A stretch of 42,030 nt of DNA from positions 1 through 42,030 of IMG/VR virus record IMGVR_UViG_3300031999_000063; one strand, 5' to 3'. The DNA is from a virus. Positions 17,562-26,434 of this stretch are shown here, piece by piece. Below the pieces are notes generated by a model. It searched no databases and was not told the origin of the DNA. It saw only the letters and a program-made list of their open reading frames with translations. Every line of letters begins with the position of its first letter. Position 1 is the first letter of the stretch. Made by a program: the position numbers and the translations under genes.

Positions 17562-17882
17562 TTATTTCAATTTTTCGGTTATCAATAACTCAAGTCTTCG
17601 TGTTGTTGTTTCTTGCCGATCTACAAGCCTAGCTAAATTGTCGTTGCTAGTTTCCACCCCACTAAGAGCCAATGCCACCTTCTCAAGCGTGTTGTTTAGC
17701 CTGTCATTTTGAATAGAAAGGTCAGACCTCCACTCTTTGCGCTCAGATCGGTTATCACGGTACATGAATACCAATGCGCCTGCTAAAGCCACAACGATAC
17801 CCGATGAAAGACCTACCACGTATTGTAACACCTCAAAGTCATTGATGAAGTTGATTGATGCCTCTAGTTCTTCTTGAGTCAT
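17562..17882 (-). CDS. Membrane protein with coiled coil (XhlA-like topology)
   Basis: 106 residues: a short acidic N-terminus, one membrane segment (residues about 20-40, 'YVVGLSSGIVVALAGALVFMY'), then a charged coiled coil to the end. This layout is shared with small phage holin accessory proteins. The ATG overlaps the stop of a 27-residue upstream peptide (ATGA), suggesting coupled translation. Confidence 0.6.
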   Translation of the reverse strand: MTQEELEASINFINDFEVLQYVVGLSSGIVVALAGALVFMYRDNRSERKEWRSDLSIQNDRLNNTLEKVALALSGVETSNDNLARLVDRQETTTRRLELLITEKLK

Positions 17883-17962
17883 TTTTGTATTGGGGGTTCA
17901 GGGATTAATCCGTATAACTTCTCGATTTCTTCGATAAGTTCGGGTGAAGGTTCTTCAATCAT
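17879..17962 (-). CDS. Putative 27-residue leader peptide
   Basis: A short frame on the - strand runs from ATG at 17962 to TGA at 17879 (MIEEPSPEL...IPEPPIQK), acidic and proline rich. Its stop overlaps the ATG of the next gene, and a TAnnTTTG element lies 5 bp upstream of its start. It may be a real first gene of the lysis cluster or a leader that couples translation. Confidence 0.5.
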   Translation of the reverse strand: MIEEPSPELIEEIEKLYGLIPEPPIQK

Positions 17963-17967
17963 TAAGG

Positions 17968-17986
17968 CAAATTTATATTACTTTTG
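17968..17986. promoter_or_regulatory. Back-to-back -7 elements of divergent promoters
   Basis: TAAATTTG on the - strand (17975-17968) and TACTTTTG on the + strand (17979-17986) are separated by 3 bp. They face the leftward lysis/recombination block and the rightward chaperonin-terminase block. Good -33 TTG boxes are not apparent for either, so an activator may be needed, or only one is active. Confidence 0.45.
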
Positions 17987-18016
17987 CTATAATATATCAC
18001 TAAGAACAAAATTAAC

Positions 18017-18697
18017 ATGCAACCACTATTTAATACCGTAATGGTCAAATTTGACCGAGATAATGATCAGTTAAGGCTCGAAAACGGAGATTGTCTGTTT
18101 TTGGCTACTGGTTGGGAGCCTTTAAAACACGCTGTGACAAGCGGAATTGTAACCCATGTTCCCTTAAAATTAAAGTTTGACAGGGCTGACCGAAACACTA
18201 CTCTGTTTGATGTGGATATGGAGCTTCAGGTAGGAGACAGAGTAATCTTTGACTTCAAGGCAGAATCAGAGGTAAGAAAGGTGGCCACACCCGTTGATGG
18301 ATCTTACCCACTGCGTTACGACGATATTTTTGTGGCTATAAGGGGTTCTCAAATTATTCCAGTCAATGGCATTGTTTTAGTGGAGGCATGTGAGGCTACT
18401 GAAGAAGATGATGTAAAACAGGCAATGAAGCACTTGGCTATGCCCGACACCGTAGTAAAGGAGAAAAGCGAGGTGTTAGGCTACGTCCAGCACATCGGTA
18501 CTCCGTGTAGAGGATTTGCTAATGCTCCCTCAGACTTCAATGAACTCGATGACCACCTGAGTGTAGGGGACAAGGTAACGTTCCACCCATCGTATGCCAT
18601 TGAACTGCAATACTCTTTGCATCAGATCATTGGCAGAGGTAAGACTATGTACAGAATGAGAAGGAAGGATGTGTTTGCTGTTTATATGGAAGCATGA
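18017..18697 (+). CDS. Tandem GroES-like (co-chaperonin fold) protein
   Basis: 226 residues that appear to contain the GroES plan twice. Unit 1: 'PLFNTVMVKFDR' (3-14), 'SGIVTHVP' (42-49), 'LQVGDRVIFDF' (70-80), 'DDIFVAIRG' (102-110). Unit 2: 'QIIPVNGIVLVEAC' (112-125), 'EVLGYVQHIGTP' (152-163), 'LSVGDKVTFHPSY' (181-193), 'RKDVFAVYMEA' (216-226). GroES is about 95 residues, so a doubled chain is unusual. Phage co-chaperonins such as T4 gp31 help the host chaperonin fold capsid proteins; placement directly before TerL fits an assembly role. It overlaps the next gene by 4 bp. The fold is inferred from pattern only. Confidence 0.65.
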   Translation: MQPLFNTVMVKFDRDNDQLRLENGDCLFLATGWEPLKHAVTSGIVTHVPLKLKFDRADRNTTLFDVDMELQVGDRVIFDFKAESEVRKVATPVDGSYPLRYDDIFVAIRGSQIIPVNGIVLVEACEATEEDDVKQAMKHLAMPDTVVKEKSEVLGYVQHIGTPCRGFANAPSDFNELDDHLSVGDKVTFHPSYAIELQYSLHQIIGRGKTMYRMRRKDVFAVYMEA

Positions 18698-19401
18698 GTA
18701 GCACACTAACCATTGCCCAAGAGTATGTGTTCTCGCCACAGGACTACAAGTTTATGCGTTTTAACGTAATGAACCCTGATCGCAAGACTCCGCTACTAGA
18801 ACAGTTTCACGACCTTGCTCGGTTTCAATCCTTCCTAGACTTAAATAAGCAATTCGGAGAGGAAACAAACAAGATCATTCGTTACATCTGCTTGTGCTAT
18901 GATAAGCAGTCTCCCGCTATGAATCAGATTAGTGATATTACTAAGCGTAAGAATTGGTCAGGCATGGCGGCAGGGTTTTCGTTTGACGATGATACAGGAG
19001 TGTTTAAAAAGTTCTACTACGATATTCTAAATGGAGGTAGTGAGATTGTTAATACATGTATTATTAATCTGTTGTCATTAGAAAATAATCCTGATTGGAG
19101 CTTGCTTCAGATGACTTATGAATCTTTTTACCGTAAGTCAATTCAAATGGGGCTAGTATCTGAGGAAGATCCACTCAAGGCAGAGAAGTTAAGAGGTGAT
19201 TTATATAAGCAACTGCTCGATCAGAGTAAAATTATGAAGGAACTTGCAGCATCTTACCTAAATGACATTAATCCCTTCTTAAGAGAAGATATGTACCGAG
19301 TTATCAATGAAGATGTACGAAATCGTCTTAACTTAACACCCGAACGAAGAGCTAAGTGGCTAAAAAATCAAAGTACACCTACCACGGACACGAAAAAGTA
19401 A
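18694..19401 (+). CDS. Conserved hypothetical protein upstream of TerL (possible small terminase role)
   Basis: 235 residues, no named family recognised. Largely helical and hydrophilic, with a Thr-rich tail (STPTTDTKK). It lies directly before the large terminase and overlaps it by 46 bp in another frame, the usual place for a small terminase subunit. I see no clear helix-turn-helix, so that role is positional inference only. Confidence 0.65.
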   Translation: MSSTLTIAQEYVFSPQDYKFMRFNVMNPDRKTPLLEQFHDLARFQSFLDLNKQFGEETNKIIRYICLCYDKQSPAMNQISDITKRKNWSGMAAGFSFDDDTGVFKKFYYDILNGGSEIVNTCIINLLSLENNPDWSLLQMTYESFYRKSIQMGLVSEEDPLKAEKLRGDLYKQLLDQSKIMKELAASYLNDINPFLREDMYRVINEDVRNRLNLTPERRAKWLKNQSTPTTDTKK

Positions 19402-21482
19402 TTGTTTGGAACGAGGACAAGAACCTCACTCCTATCAAGTACAGGCTTCCTGACCCACCACCACTTCATACAATTGAAGGGTATGGCTTGCCACCAGAGG
19501 AGCAGTATTGGAGAAATCATCCCCTGCCTCCAAAACTAGCTAAGATCAACTCTATGGTTTATGGAGAAGATGGTAAGACCGAGCTCACCAACAGAATGAA
19601 GGTGGAGATGCTTGAAAAAGATCCTGAATTCTACCGTGAAGAGATTGAGTACATTGTAAAAGAGTGGGAGCGAAGAGAAAACGGTTATTGGTTTTTCAAT
19701 AATGGTGTACCTACAATGATTATTGGAGATCACTACTTTTATTTACAATGGTGGCCCATTGATGGCGCTTTGCCAGACTATCGAAACAGAGATCGTAGAT
19801 GGTTTTGGTTTTGGCTTATGGTAGAACATGACGATGACTGCTTTGGATTTAATAATCCTAAACAGCGAAGAGAAGGAGCCACTAAGAAGGTGTGCTTAGT
19901 TAGATGGAATAGGGCTGCCATGAACTTCTTTTACACAACAGGACTGCAATCAAAAGACGAAAACCACGCATCTGAAACACATTTCCTAGAAATTTATGAG
20001 GTATCAAGATATGTTCCATTCTTCTTTCAGCCTATAACCGACAATGCTCAAAATGTATGGAAGGAAATTAGGTTTTATGCTCCAAGAAGCAAAAATCATT
20101 CTGACTTTGGAGAAGAAGGACTGAGTAGTTTCATTGATTTTAGAGATAGCGGAGCAAAAGCATACGATGGAACGAAGAGGTGGCTAATACATAATGACGA
20201 GGCAGGAAAAGGCAGTCAGGAGATAGACATTAACGAACGTGTTCGTATTCAGATACCTTGCCTTACAAATATAGTAAGAAATAGCCCAAAGAAAGGTAAG
20301 ATGGTAAATACTTCTACCACAGGAGAAATGGAGCTTGGAGGAGGTAAAAAGTTCAAAGAACTATGCGACGCTTCAGATTATCATAAGCGAAACGCTAATA
20401 AGATGACCACTTCTGGACTGTATAATCTATTTCAACCTGCAACAGAGGGTATGGAGGGCGTTGATCCTCATACCAAGATTCCATTTATTGACAAGTATGG
20501 TAACGCTAACGAAGAAGCTATTCGCAAATTTTTAATGGCTAAAAGAGAGGATAATAGAGCAGCAGGTAAGATGGCTGACTACATTGAAGAATGCAGACAG
20601 TACCCTTTAGAATACAATGATTGTTGGAAGACATCAGCTAGGCAGTGTATATTCAACATGATCAAGATTGAGGATCGCTTAGATCACTTTAGAAATGGTC
20701 ATACCGAGAAAACAAGAGGTAATCTAAAGTGGGCTAATGGCAAGCGTGACACAAGAGTAGAGTGGGAGCCTGCCGACAACGGAAGATGGTTCTTATCCTA
20801 CAAGTTCCCTGATCCAAGGTTTGCTAACCGAATGACTATTGATGGTGATGGGTGCAAATGGCCTGCCAACAAGAGTAAATTCATTGCAGGAGGTGACCCC
20901 TACAAGTTTGATAAGACCAAACAGAAGGGATCAAAGGGTGCGGGTGTTGTGTTTTGGAAGTACGATCATTCGATTGATGGAGGCAAAACAGACTCTTTAA
21001 CTTGGGATTCGTACCGGTTTATAGCAACATACGCCAACCGTCCTCACACCTTGGAAGACTACGGTGAGGATATGATAATGATGTGCGTTTACTTCGGCTG
21101 CGAGATGTTTCCAGAGATCAACGTAGACTTTCTATATAAATACTTTACAGAACGTGGATATGGAGGCTATTTGTACTTTAAATTTGACCCTAATACAAAT
21201 AAGTATGCTCAACTACCAGGTCAGTACACTCACATCAAGCAGAAACAACAAATGTTTTCTGTCTTGCAGTCTTACATCGAACACCATGTTCACAGAGAAA
21301 AGCACAACGAACTCATTGAAGAATGGAAAAGTTTGGTTGACGAGTTCACTGACTTTGACCTTGCCGTGGCTTCAAGTCTCGCTCTCATCGGAGCGGGTGA
21401 TTCCGTTGCTAACTATGACGAAGAAATAGATAAGGCTACTGACATTAAAGATTACTTTACTCGATACGTTTACCCTGAATAA
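19356..21482 (+). CDS. terL: Terminase large subunit
   Basis: 708 residues starting at GTG 19356, giving MAKKSKYTYHGH; no ATG gives a better N-terminus. The N-terminal block 'GYWFFNNGVPTMIIGDHYFYLQWW' (110-133) is typical of long terminases of Bacteroidota phages. ATPase: 'RREGATKK' at about 171-178 is a non-canonical Walker A, and 'WLIHNDE' (276-282) is Walker B. Nuclease: 'FIAGGDPYKF' (Asp about 514) and 'DLAVASSLALIGAG' near 680 give the metal-binding acidic residues. The enzyme pumps DNA into proheads and cuts the concatemer. It is followed 9 bp later by the portal gene, the standard packaging pair. Confidence 0.9.
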   Translation: MAKKSKYTYHGHEKVIVWNEDKNLTPIKYRLPDPPPLHTIEGYGLPPEEQYWRNHPLPPKLAKINSMVYGEDGKTELTNRMKVEMLEKDPEFYREEIEYIVKEWERRENGYWFFNNGVPTMIIGDHYFYLQWWPIDGALPDYRNRDRRWFWFWLMVEHDDDCFGFNNPKQRREGATKKVCLVRWNRAAMNFFYTTGLQSKDENHASETHFLEIYEVSRYVPFFFQPITDNAQNVWKEIRFYAPRSKNHSDFGEEGLSSFIDFRDSGAKAYDGTKRWLIHNDEAGKGSQEIDINERVRIQIPCLTNIVRNSPKKGKMVNTSTTGEMELGGGKKFKELCDASDYHKRNANKMTTSGLYNLFQPATEGMEGVDPHTKIPFIDKYGNANEEAIRKFLMAKREDNRAAGKMADYIEECRQYPLEYNDCWKTSARQCIFNMIKIEDRLDHFRNGHTEKTRGNLKWANGKRDTRVEWEPADNGRWFLSYKFPDPRFANRMTIDGDGCKWPANKSKFIAGGDPYKFDKTKQKGSKGAGVVFWKYDHSIDGGKTDSLTWDSYRFIATYANRPHTLEDYGEDMIMMCVYFGCEMFPEINVDFLYKYFTERGYGGYLYFKFDPNTNKYAQLPGQYTHIKQKQQMFSVLQSYIEHHVHREKHNELIEEWKSLVDEFTDFDLAVASSLALIGAGDSVANYDEEIDKATDIKDYFTRYVYPE

Positions 21483-21491
21483 CACAAAAAA

Positions 21492-23897
21492 ATGGCAAAA
21501 TTCAATCCTCCATTCGTGGACAAATACTCTAAGTCGCCCGTTGGCAGCCCAAGAGATTCAAAAAACCCTAACAAGGTAACTGATAAAGAATGGTTTGTAC
21601 GAAAAGGTGAGTTTATCTATTCGCAGTGGCTAAATAATTTTGCTTTTACTCCATTTGTGGGGTCTTCTGAATTTTATGAACTTAGGCAGTATGCCCAAGG
21701 TAGACAGCCTACCACTAAGTACATGAATATTTTAGATCCTAAAGATCCTAACACGGGACTTAGGGCAGGGTTCTATAATATGTCATGGGATATTGTGCCT
21801 ATATTTCCAAAATACAGAGATGTGATTCGTGGTAAACTCTCCCGTTTTGACTTCACAACTTCAGCTCAGGCGCTAGATGACAACTCTCAGATGGATAGAG
21901 AGTTTATTAAGTGGAAGTCTTACGTGCTTGAGAAGAATAAGGAATTTTTTGCATCACTCGATCAAGCTATGGGAGGCGAATCAGAAGAGGAAGGACTGCC
22001 TGACCAGACTATGATTGTTAAGCCACGCTCGCTTCAAGAGATGGAGATGATTGAGTCTATGGGTGGATACCGACTACCATTAGAAGCAGCAGTAGAAAAA
22101 CTACTCTATAAGAGTAATTCTCTTAGCGAATGGGATGAGATCAAACTTCGTATGGAGGAAGACTTCATTGATTTGGGACAAGCAGCCTGTCAGGATTATA
22201 CTGATCCAGTGAGTAAGATTCCAATGTGCAGATACGTTGATATTGAGTTTTTGATTGTGCTTGCCACAAGAGATAATGCCTACACAGAGATTACAGATTG
22301 CGCTGAGATTAGGTTTATGACTTTGACTCAGCTCAAGGACGAAGGACTAAGTGAAGACGAGATCAGAACTGCTGCGAGGTCTTACATACCTTACTTTAAT
22401 AACCCTCCCTTTAATTCTATCTACAATGGTGGACTCTGGGACTGGTCTCAAGGATCGTTATTCCGTGTAGCAGTCCTAGACATGGATTTTGCTTCATGGT
22501 CGGTGGATAACTACGAAGCTCGTATTGGATCTTCAGGGCAGGAGCTCATCTTCAAGATCGGAGAAGAAAACGTAGGCAAGGACAAGAAAAAAAAATACGA
22601 AAAAACATCATACGAGCGAAGGTATCAAGGTAAATGGGTTATTGGAACTAATATCATTTGCCCTAACTTTGGCTATCAGTACAACCAAGTATTTGACTCA
22701 GACAATAGACCTAAGAGTTCATACTCTATTTACCGAGTATCAGACAGAAGTACTACTTCAAGATGTATTTCTACCCTTGATGATATTCAATTAGCAGTAC
22801 TCAAGTTTAGAAACGCTTGGGCGAAGGCTAAACCTGCGGGACTACTGATTGAGTGGGGTAGCTTGTCTGGAATGAACATGGGAGGCAAGAAACTTGAGCC
22901 TATGGATGTGTTAAAAATCTATGGCGCCACAGGAGACTTACTTTATCGTGCGGCATCACACGAAGGTCGTCCACTTCAAGGAGTGAAAGCTCCCATTGAT
23001 GAACTTGGCGGTGGAATGGGAGTAATGCTTAATGAGTTTATCACTACGCTAAATACCCATATTGCAACACTTGGAGAGATCACTGGTATTGGTAGAGGTC
23101 AGGATGGTTCACTTCCTGGAGGCGACACACTAGTAGGCGTAGCCAACATCGCTGAAGGTGCAACTCAGGACACTATGCGCCCAATGCTGATGGGTTACAA
23201 GAGAATCAAGTCTAGGGTGATGAATAACCTTGCTCTACGCTGGCAGTTACGACTAGTGGATGGTGACATCAATGAGTACGTACAAGGTAAGGAAGGAGTA
23301 GCCGGTCAGATGGTCCGCATGTCCTTTGAAGAGATGTCGGGTAGACGTATTCAGATCAACTGCGATATGATCATTGATGATACCCAAAAGCAGATGGCTA
23401 TTCAGGCTGCGCTAGAGTCCATCAAGGCTGCTAAGACGGGTAGTATAGGTATTACCTACGCTGACTTTTTAGTGGTGATGCAGGCAGTGGAGAGAGGTCA
23501 GGTAAAGTATGCCTTTATGTGGATTCACTACCGTGAGGAGCAGGAGAAAAAGTATCAAGCTCAACTTCAAAAGGAGAACATGCAGATGAATAGTCAGGGT
23601 GCGCAGCAGTTAGAACAGATGAAGCAACAAGCCTCAGCTATGGAACTTCAAGCCAAGAGTCAGCTTGCTCAAATGGAAGGCAATATTGAACTTCAGAAGA
23701 TTGCTCTCAAAGGAGAAGAAGACCGCAAGACATTAAACGTAAAGTACGCCTTAGAGATGGGCAAGGTTCAACCTGTGATGCCTAATGATTCTGCTTCTAT
23801 GCCTATGAACGAGACACCTTTGCTTTCGCAGGCTTCGGCACCCGCACCACAAGAGATCGCTCCAGAACAGGAACAAGGTATGCCAATGATGAGTTAA
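21492..23897 (+). CDS. Portal protein
   Basis: 801 residues directly after terL. The N-terminal half has features of large portals of Bacteroidota phages: 'NILDPKDPNTGLRAGFYNMSWDIVPIFPK' (shortened region near 77-105) leading to the stem, and a long middle with many aromatic residues. The C-terminal quarter is Gln/Met-rich coiled coil ('QLEQMKQQASAMELQAKS') ending in a Pro/Met tail. It forms the dodecameric ring through which DNA enters and leaves the head. Recognition rests on position after TerL, length and composition more than on a single motif. Its last 95 bp overlap the convergent DUF1508 gene. Confidence 0.85.
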   Translation: MAKFNPPFVDKYSKSPVGSPRDSKNPNKVTDKEWFVRKGEFIYSQWLNNFAFTPFVGSSEFYELRQYAQGRQPTTKYMNILDPKDPNTGLRAGFYNMSWDIVPIFPKYRDVIRGKLSRFDFTTSAQALDDNSQMDREFIKWKSYVLEKNKEFFASLDQAMGGESEEEGLPDQTMIVKPRSLQEMEMIESMGGYRLPLEAAVEKLLYKSNSLSEWDEIKLRMEEDFIDLGQAACQDYTDPVSKIPMCRYVDIEFLIVLATRDNAYTEITDCAEIRFMTLTQLKDEGLSEDEIRTAARSYIPYFNNPPFNSIYNGGLWDWSQGSLFRVAVLDMDFASWSVDNYEARIGSSGQELIFKIGEENVGKDKKKKYEKTSYERRYQGKWVIGTNIICPNFGYQYNQVFDSDNRPKSSYSIYRVSDRSTTSRCISTLDDIQLAVLKFRNAWAKAKPAGLLIEWGSLSGMNMGGKKLEPMDVLKIYGATGDLLYRAASHEGRPLQGVKAPIDELGGGMGVMLNEFITTLNTHIATLGEITGIGRGQDGSLPGGDTLVGVANIAEGATQDTMRPMLMGYKRIKSRVMNNLALRWQLRLVDGDINEYVQGKEGVAGQMVRMSFEEMSGRRIQINCDMIIDDTQKQMAIQAALESIKAAKTGSIGITYADFLVVMQAVERGQVKYAFMWIHYREEQEKKYQAQLQKENMQMNSQGAQQLEQMKQQASAMELQAKSQLAQMEGNIELQKIALKGEEDRKTLNVKYALEMGKVQPVMPNDSASMPMNETPLLSQASAPAPQEIAPEQEQGMPMMS

Positions 23898-24081
23898 TAG
23901 CCTTGATTGTGCTAGTTCTCGATTGCTTGGTCTTGTAACCTTCAGAGGCGATAATGATCTTGTTGTTGTGCCCTCTGATGTGGAAGTAGAACTGTTTGTT
24001 CTTGCTCGATTGGAAGGTAACAAAGTCTTTGATTTTAATTTTGCTCATGGGTTGTTCTAAGAGTTTGAATTTAGTTATCAT
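23803..24081 (-). CDS. DUF1508 (YegP-like) domain protein
   Basis: 92 residues. 'FYFHIRGHNNKIIIASEGYKT' and 'SRTSTIKAINSS' match the short DUF1508/YegP beta-hairpin repeat, a small widespread domain of unclear function. Two starts are possible: ATG 24081 or ATG 24048 (MSKIKIKDF), the latter fitting the domain edge. The C-terminal 31 residues overlap the end of the portal gene on the opposite strand. Confidence 0.65.
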   Translation of the reverse strand: MITKFKLLEQPMSKIKIKDFVTFQSSKNKQFYFHIRGHNNKIIIASEGYKTKQSRTSTIKAINSSLAYLVPVLERSLVVRVPKPAKAKVSRS

Positions 24082-24092
24082 TTATTATGGGA

Positions 24093-24335
24093 TTAATATA
24101 TCTCCTTAATCTGCACACATAGAGGTGTATGAGGCAGTATAGGTGGGTTAATTCTTCTGTCTAACTCTTGGTTTACTATTTGTTGTTGTTTGATTTTGTG
24201 AACTCTCTTAATTATGTCAATACTGCGAGGCAGACTATCAAGCATATCCATTACTTCATCAAAGCCTTCATTGTACATTGCTATGAGGTCTTCTCTAGTC
24301 ACGCAAGTACCCTCCGTACCGCCATAGCACTCCAC
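24093..24335 (-). CDS. Hypothetical protein downstream of recombinase
   Basis: 80 residues, unknown, helical and polar in the middle ('EVMDMLDSLPRSIDIIKRVHKIKQQQ'). Its start lies 37 bp inside the end of the recombinase gene in another frame, and it ends 11 bp before the DUF1508 gene, so the three genes appear to form one leftward transcript. Confidence 0.5.
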   Translation of the reverse strand: MECYGGTEGTCVTREDLIAMYNEGFDEVMDMLDSLPRSIDIIKRVHKIKQQQIVNQELDRRINPPILPHTPLCVQIKEIY

Positions 24336-24943
24336 TGTGCCCCTGAGAGAGTCTTCTCACCCTCTGTGTTCATCTTGTTTGCAATCGCTCTAAGAGAGAG
24401 TCCTTGTGAGCGTAGTGTAGAGAGTGCAGACAGCGTAGAATACCCGTACTGCTTTTTATCTTCCCACCTAGCGACTGCGCCACCTGTGTGACCTACGTTA
24501 AATCTATCGTGGTCATTAATCCATCCACGAGCTTTCTTAGCAGCAAGCGCATCCTTCGTTCTCTTTGAAATCAAATCACGTTCGTACTCTGCCATCAGGC
24601 TAAATATACCAAAGATCATCTTATTCATCTCAGGAATATCAACTGCTACGATGTCGTGTGCAGTGTTTAGTATGTAATGAGCGTATTCAGCATCCCTAGC
24701 AAGTCGATCTAACTTCGCCACTACGATAGTAGCCTTGCGTGTATTGGAAAGCACCACAGCCTCCTTAATCATCTTGCGCTTACGTGAAGTCCCCGACTTG
24801 ATCTCTACGTATTCTTGAATGATCGTACCGCCCTTAGACTCTACGTAACGCTCAATCTGTTCTCTTTGAGCTTCAAGTCCTAGACCTGATACGCCCTGTC
24901 TTTTGGTGCTTACACGCAGGTAGGAGATGTATTGTGTTTCCAT
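24299..24943 (-). CDS. Small serine recombinase (resolvase/invertase family)
   Basis: 214 residues from ATG 24943. 'YISYLRVSTKRQ' carries the catalytic serine (about residue 12); 'GLGLEAQREQIERYV', 'VVAKLDRLARDAEYA' and 'FSLMAEYERDLISKRTKDAL' are the family's catalytic and dimer-interface motifs. The C-terminus 'LRSQGLSLRAIANKMN' followed by 'WSAMAVRRVL' is a helix-turn-helix. An upstream TTG would add five residues but overlaps the promoter. The length fits resolvases/invertases, not the roughly 500-residue large integrases. It points away from a tail-fibre operon, as DNA invertases of fibre switches often do. Confidence 0.9.
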   Translation of the reverse strand: METQYISYLRVSTKRQGVSGLGLEAQREQIERYVESKGGTIIQEYVEIKSGTSRKRKMIKEAVVLSNTRKATIVVAKLDRLARDAEYAHYILNTAHDIVAVDIPEMNKMIFGIFSLMAEYERDLISKRTKDALAAKKARGWINDHDRFNVGHTGGAVARWEDKKQYGYSTLSALSTLRSQGLSLRAIANKMNTEGEKTLSGAQWSAMAVRRVLA

Positions 24944-24955
24944 AGAAAGTAATTG

Positions 24956-24985
24956 CAAATGTAGTTAAAATATATACACAACAAA
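24956..24985 (-). promoter_or_regulatory. Promoter of the recombinase, TTTG-N18-TACATTTG
   Basis: On the - strand TTTG (24985-24982) and TACATTTG (24963-24956) are 18 bp apart, a close match to the Bacteroidota consensus. The -7 element is 12 bp from the ATG at 24943, so the leader is very short. Confidence 0.7.
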
Positions 24986-25000
24986 TATTTTTTTCATTTA

Positions 25001-25031
25001 TTTCGAGTGAGCGAGTGATATATTATCTTTA
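25001..25031 (+). promoter_or_regulatory. Weak promoter-like element before the tail fibre
   Basis: TTTC (25001-25004), 19 bp, then TATCTTTA (25024-25031), one mismatch in each box from TTTG and TAnnTTTG. It ends 4 bp before the ATG at 25036. The gap between the divergent recombinase and fibre genes (24944-25035) contains this and the recombinase promoter. Confidence 0.35.
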
Positions 25032-25035
25032 CCCT

Positions 25036-26433
25036 ATGGAATTCAGTAAGATAATTTCTCAAAATTTCCTTTGTTCTGGTGCGCCTACGCAAGTTGCAAC
25101 CGTTGGTATAGAGGCTTTAGACATATCTGCTGGAACGCTTTACATCCAAAACAGAATACCCTCTGGCACATCTTGGGTGGTACAAGGTAAGTACTACTTC
25201 CAACCATCCGCGAGCGGCATAGCCTCTGTTACTGGTCTTAATACCGATAATACAGATCCACTTAACCCTATTGTAAGAATATCGGTAGACGATAGCACGA
25301 TCACGGGAGATGGTACACCAAGTAGTCCTTTAGTTGGCGCAGGAGGTGTGCCTACGTCAAGGACTATCAATACAACTGCCCCACTCACAGGAGGAGGGGA
25401 CTTGTCAGCCAATAGAACAATAGCTATTGCTGTGGCTACTTCGATAGCAAATGGGTATTTGTCTGCTGCTGATTGGAATATATTTAATGCCAAGCAAACA
25501 GCGTTAGGATTCACTCCTGAAAACGTAGCGAACAAGGCAACTGATCTCACTTCACCTGACAATACCAAGTACCCGACTACGCTTGCGGTTAGTACGGCAA
25601 TAGCGAGCAGTTTGTCACCATTGGGTTATTATGGAGCATTTCAAGATGTAACAAATCAAACTGCTGCGATTATAAATACAGGTTATCCAATGTTATTGGG
25701 AGTAACTGATTTAACTAATGGCGTTACTATTGTTAGTAATTCAAGAATAACAATAGCCAATACTGGAATCTACAACATTCAGTGGTCAGGGCAGTTTACT
25801 AATCCTACCGCAACTGAACATGATGTTACAGTTTGGCTTAGGAAGAATGGTGTAGATGTTCCAGGATCAGCAGGGGTGGTATTAGTTCCTAAAAAGCATG
25901 GCGCATTTGATGGACACACATTACCATCATGGAACTTCCTTCTTGATGTTGTAGGTGGAGATTATTATGAGTTTGTATGGAGTACAGAAAACATCTCTGT
26001 GTATATGTCATTTACAGGTGCAGGTTCTCCACCACCATCAGCAGCATCTTTAATAGTTACTGTTACTCAACAAAGTGGTATTTTAGCAGGTACAGGTATT
26101 ACTGCTATTAACTCTTTAACAGGTTCAGTTCAAACAATGGTATCTGGTACAAGTGGTACTGACTTTGTAATAAACTCAACAGGCTCAGCACATACATTTA
26201 ATCTACCTACAGCATCGGCAAGTAACAGAGGGGCTTTAAGTTCTGCTGATTGGACTACATTTAATGGAAAGCAAAATGCACTTGGATACACGCCAGAAAA
26301 TGTATCCAACAAAGCAACAGACTTAACAAGTCCCGACAATATAAAATATCCAACTACGCTTGCGGTAAGCAATGCGCTAGCTTCGGCAGGAGTCACAATA
26401 AATAAAACAATGGCGCTAATCGCTGCATATTAA
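25036..26433 (+). CDS. Tail fibre protein with 51-residue repeats
   Basis: 465 residues from ATG 25036 (MEFSKIISQ); an earlier start at 25015 would overlap the promoter region. Typical repeats of Bacteroidota phage fibres are visible twice: 'SAADWNIFNAKQTALGFTPEN...NKATDLTSPDN' and 'SSADWTTFNGKQNALGYTPEN...NKATDLTSPDN'. Between them lies a beta-rich C1q/jelly-roll-like stretch ('VWLRKNGVDVPGSAG', 'VGGDYYEFVWS'). It probably forms a trimeric fibre that contacts the host surface. The following gene starts 1 bp after its stop. Adjacency to a serine recombinase is notable. Confidence 0.75.
   Translation: MEFSKIISQNFLCSGAPTQVATVGIEALDISAGTLYIQNRIPSGTSWVVQGKYYFQPSASGIASVTGLNTDNTDPLNPIVRISVDDSTITGDGTPSSPLVGAGGVPTSRTINTTAPLTGGGDLSANRTIAIAVATSIANGYLSAADWNIFNAKQTALGFTPENVANKATDLTSPDNTKYPTTLAVSTAIASSLSPLGYYGAFQDVTNQTAAIINTGYPMLLGVTDLTNGVTIVSNSRITIANTGIYNIQWSGQFTNPTATEHDVTVWLRKNGVDVPGSAGVVLVPKKHGAFDGHTLPSWNFLLDVVGGDYYEFVWSTENISVYMSFTGAGSPPPSAASLIVTVTQQSGILAGTGITAINSLTGSVQTMVSGTSGTDFVINSTGSAHTFNLPTASASNRGALSSADWTTFNGKQNALGYTPENVSNKATDLTSPDNIKYPTTLAVSNALASAGVTINKTMALIAAY
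25456..25608 (+). repeat. Fibre repeat copy 1 (51 codons)
   Basis: First copy of the 51-residue fibre repeat. It differs from copy 2 at about 12 positions. The nucleotide sequences have diverged more, mostly at third positions, which argues for an old duplication under protein-level selection. Confidence 0.7.
26233..26385 (+). repeat. Fibre repeat copy 2 (51 codons)
   Basis: Second copy, close to the C-terminus of the fibre. It shares exact short stretches with copy 1, such as ACTACGCTTGCGGT, that could support recombination. Confidence 0.7.
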
Positions 26434-26434
26434 T

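Noticed and set aside
24299-24943. Large serine integrase or tyrosine integrase for lysogeny
   Set aside because: The protein has the length and motifs of a resolvase/invertase; no att sites were recognisable.
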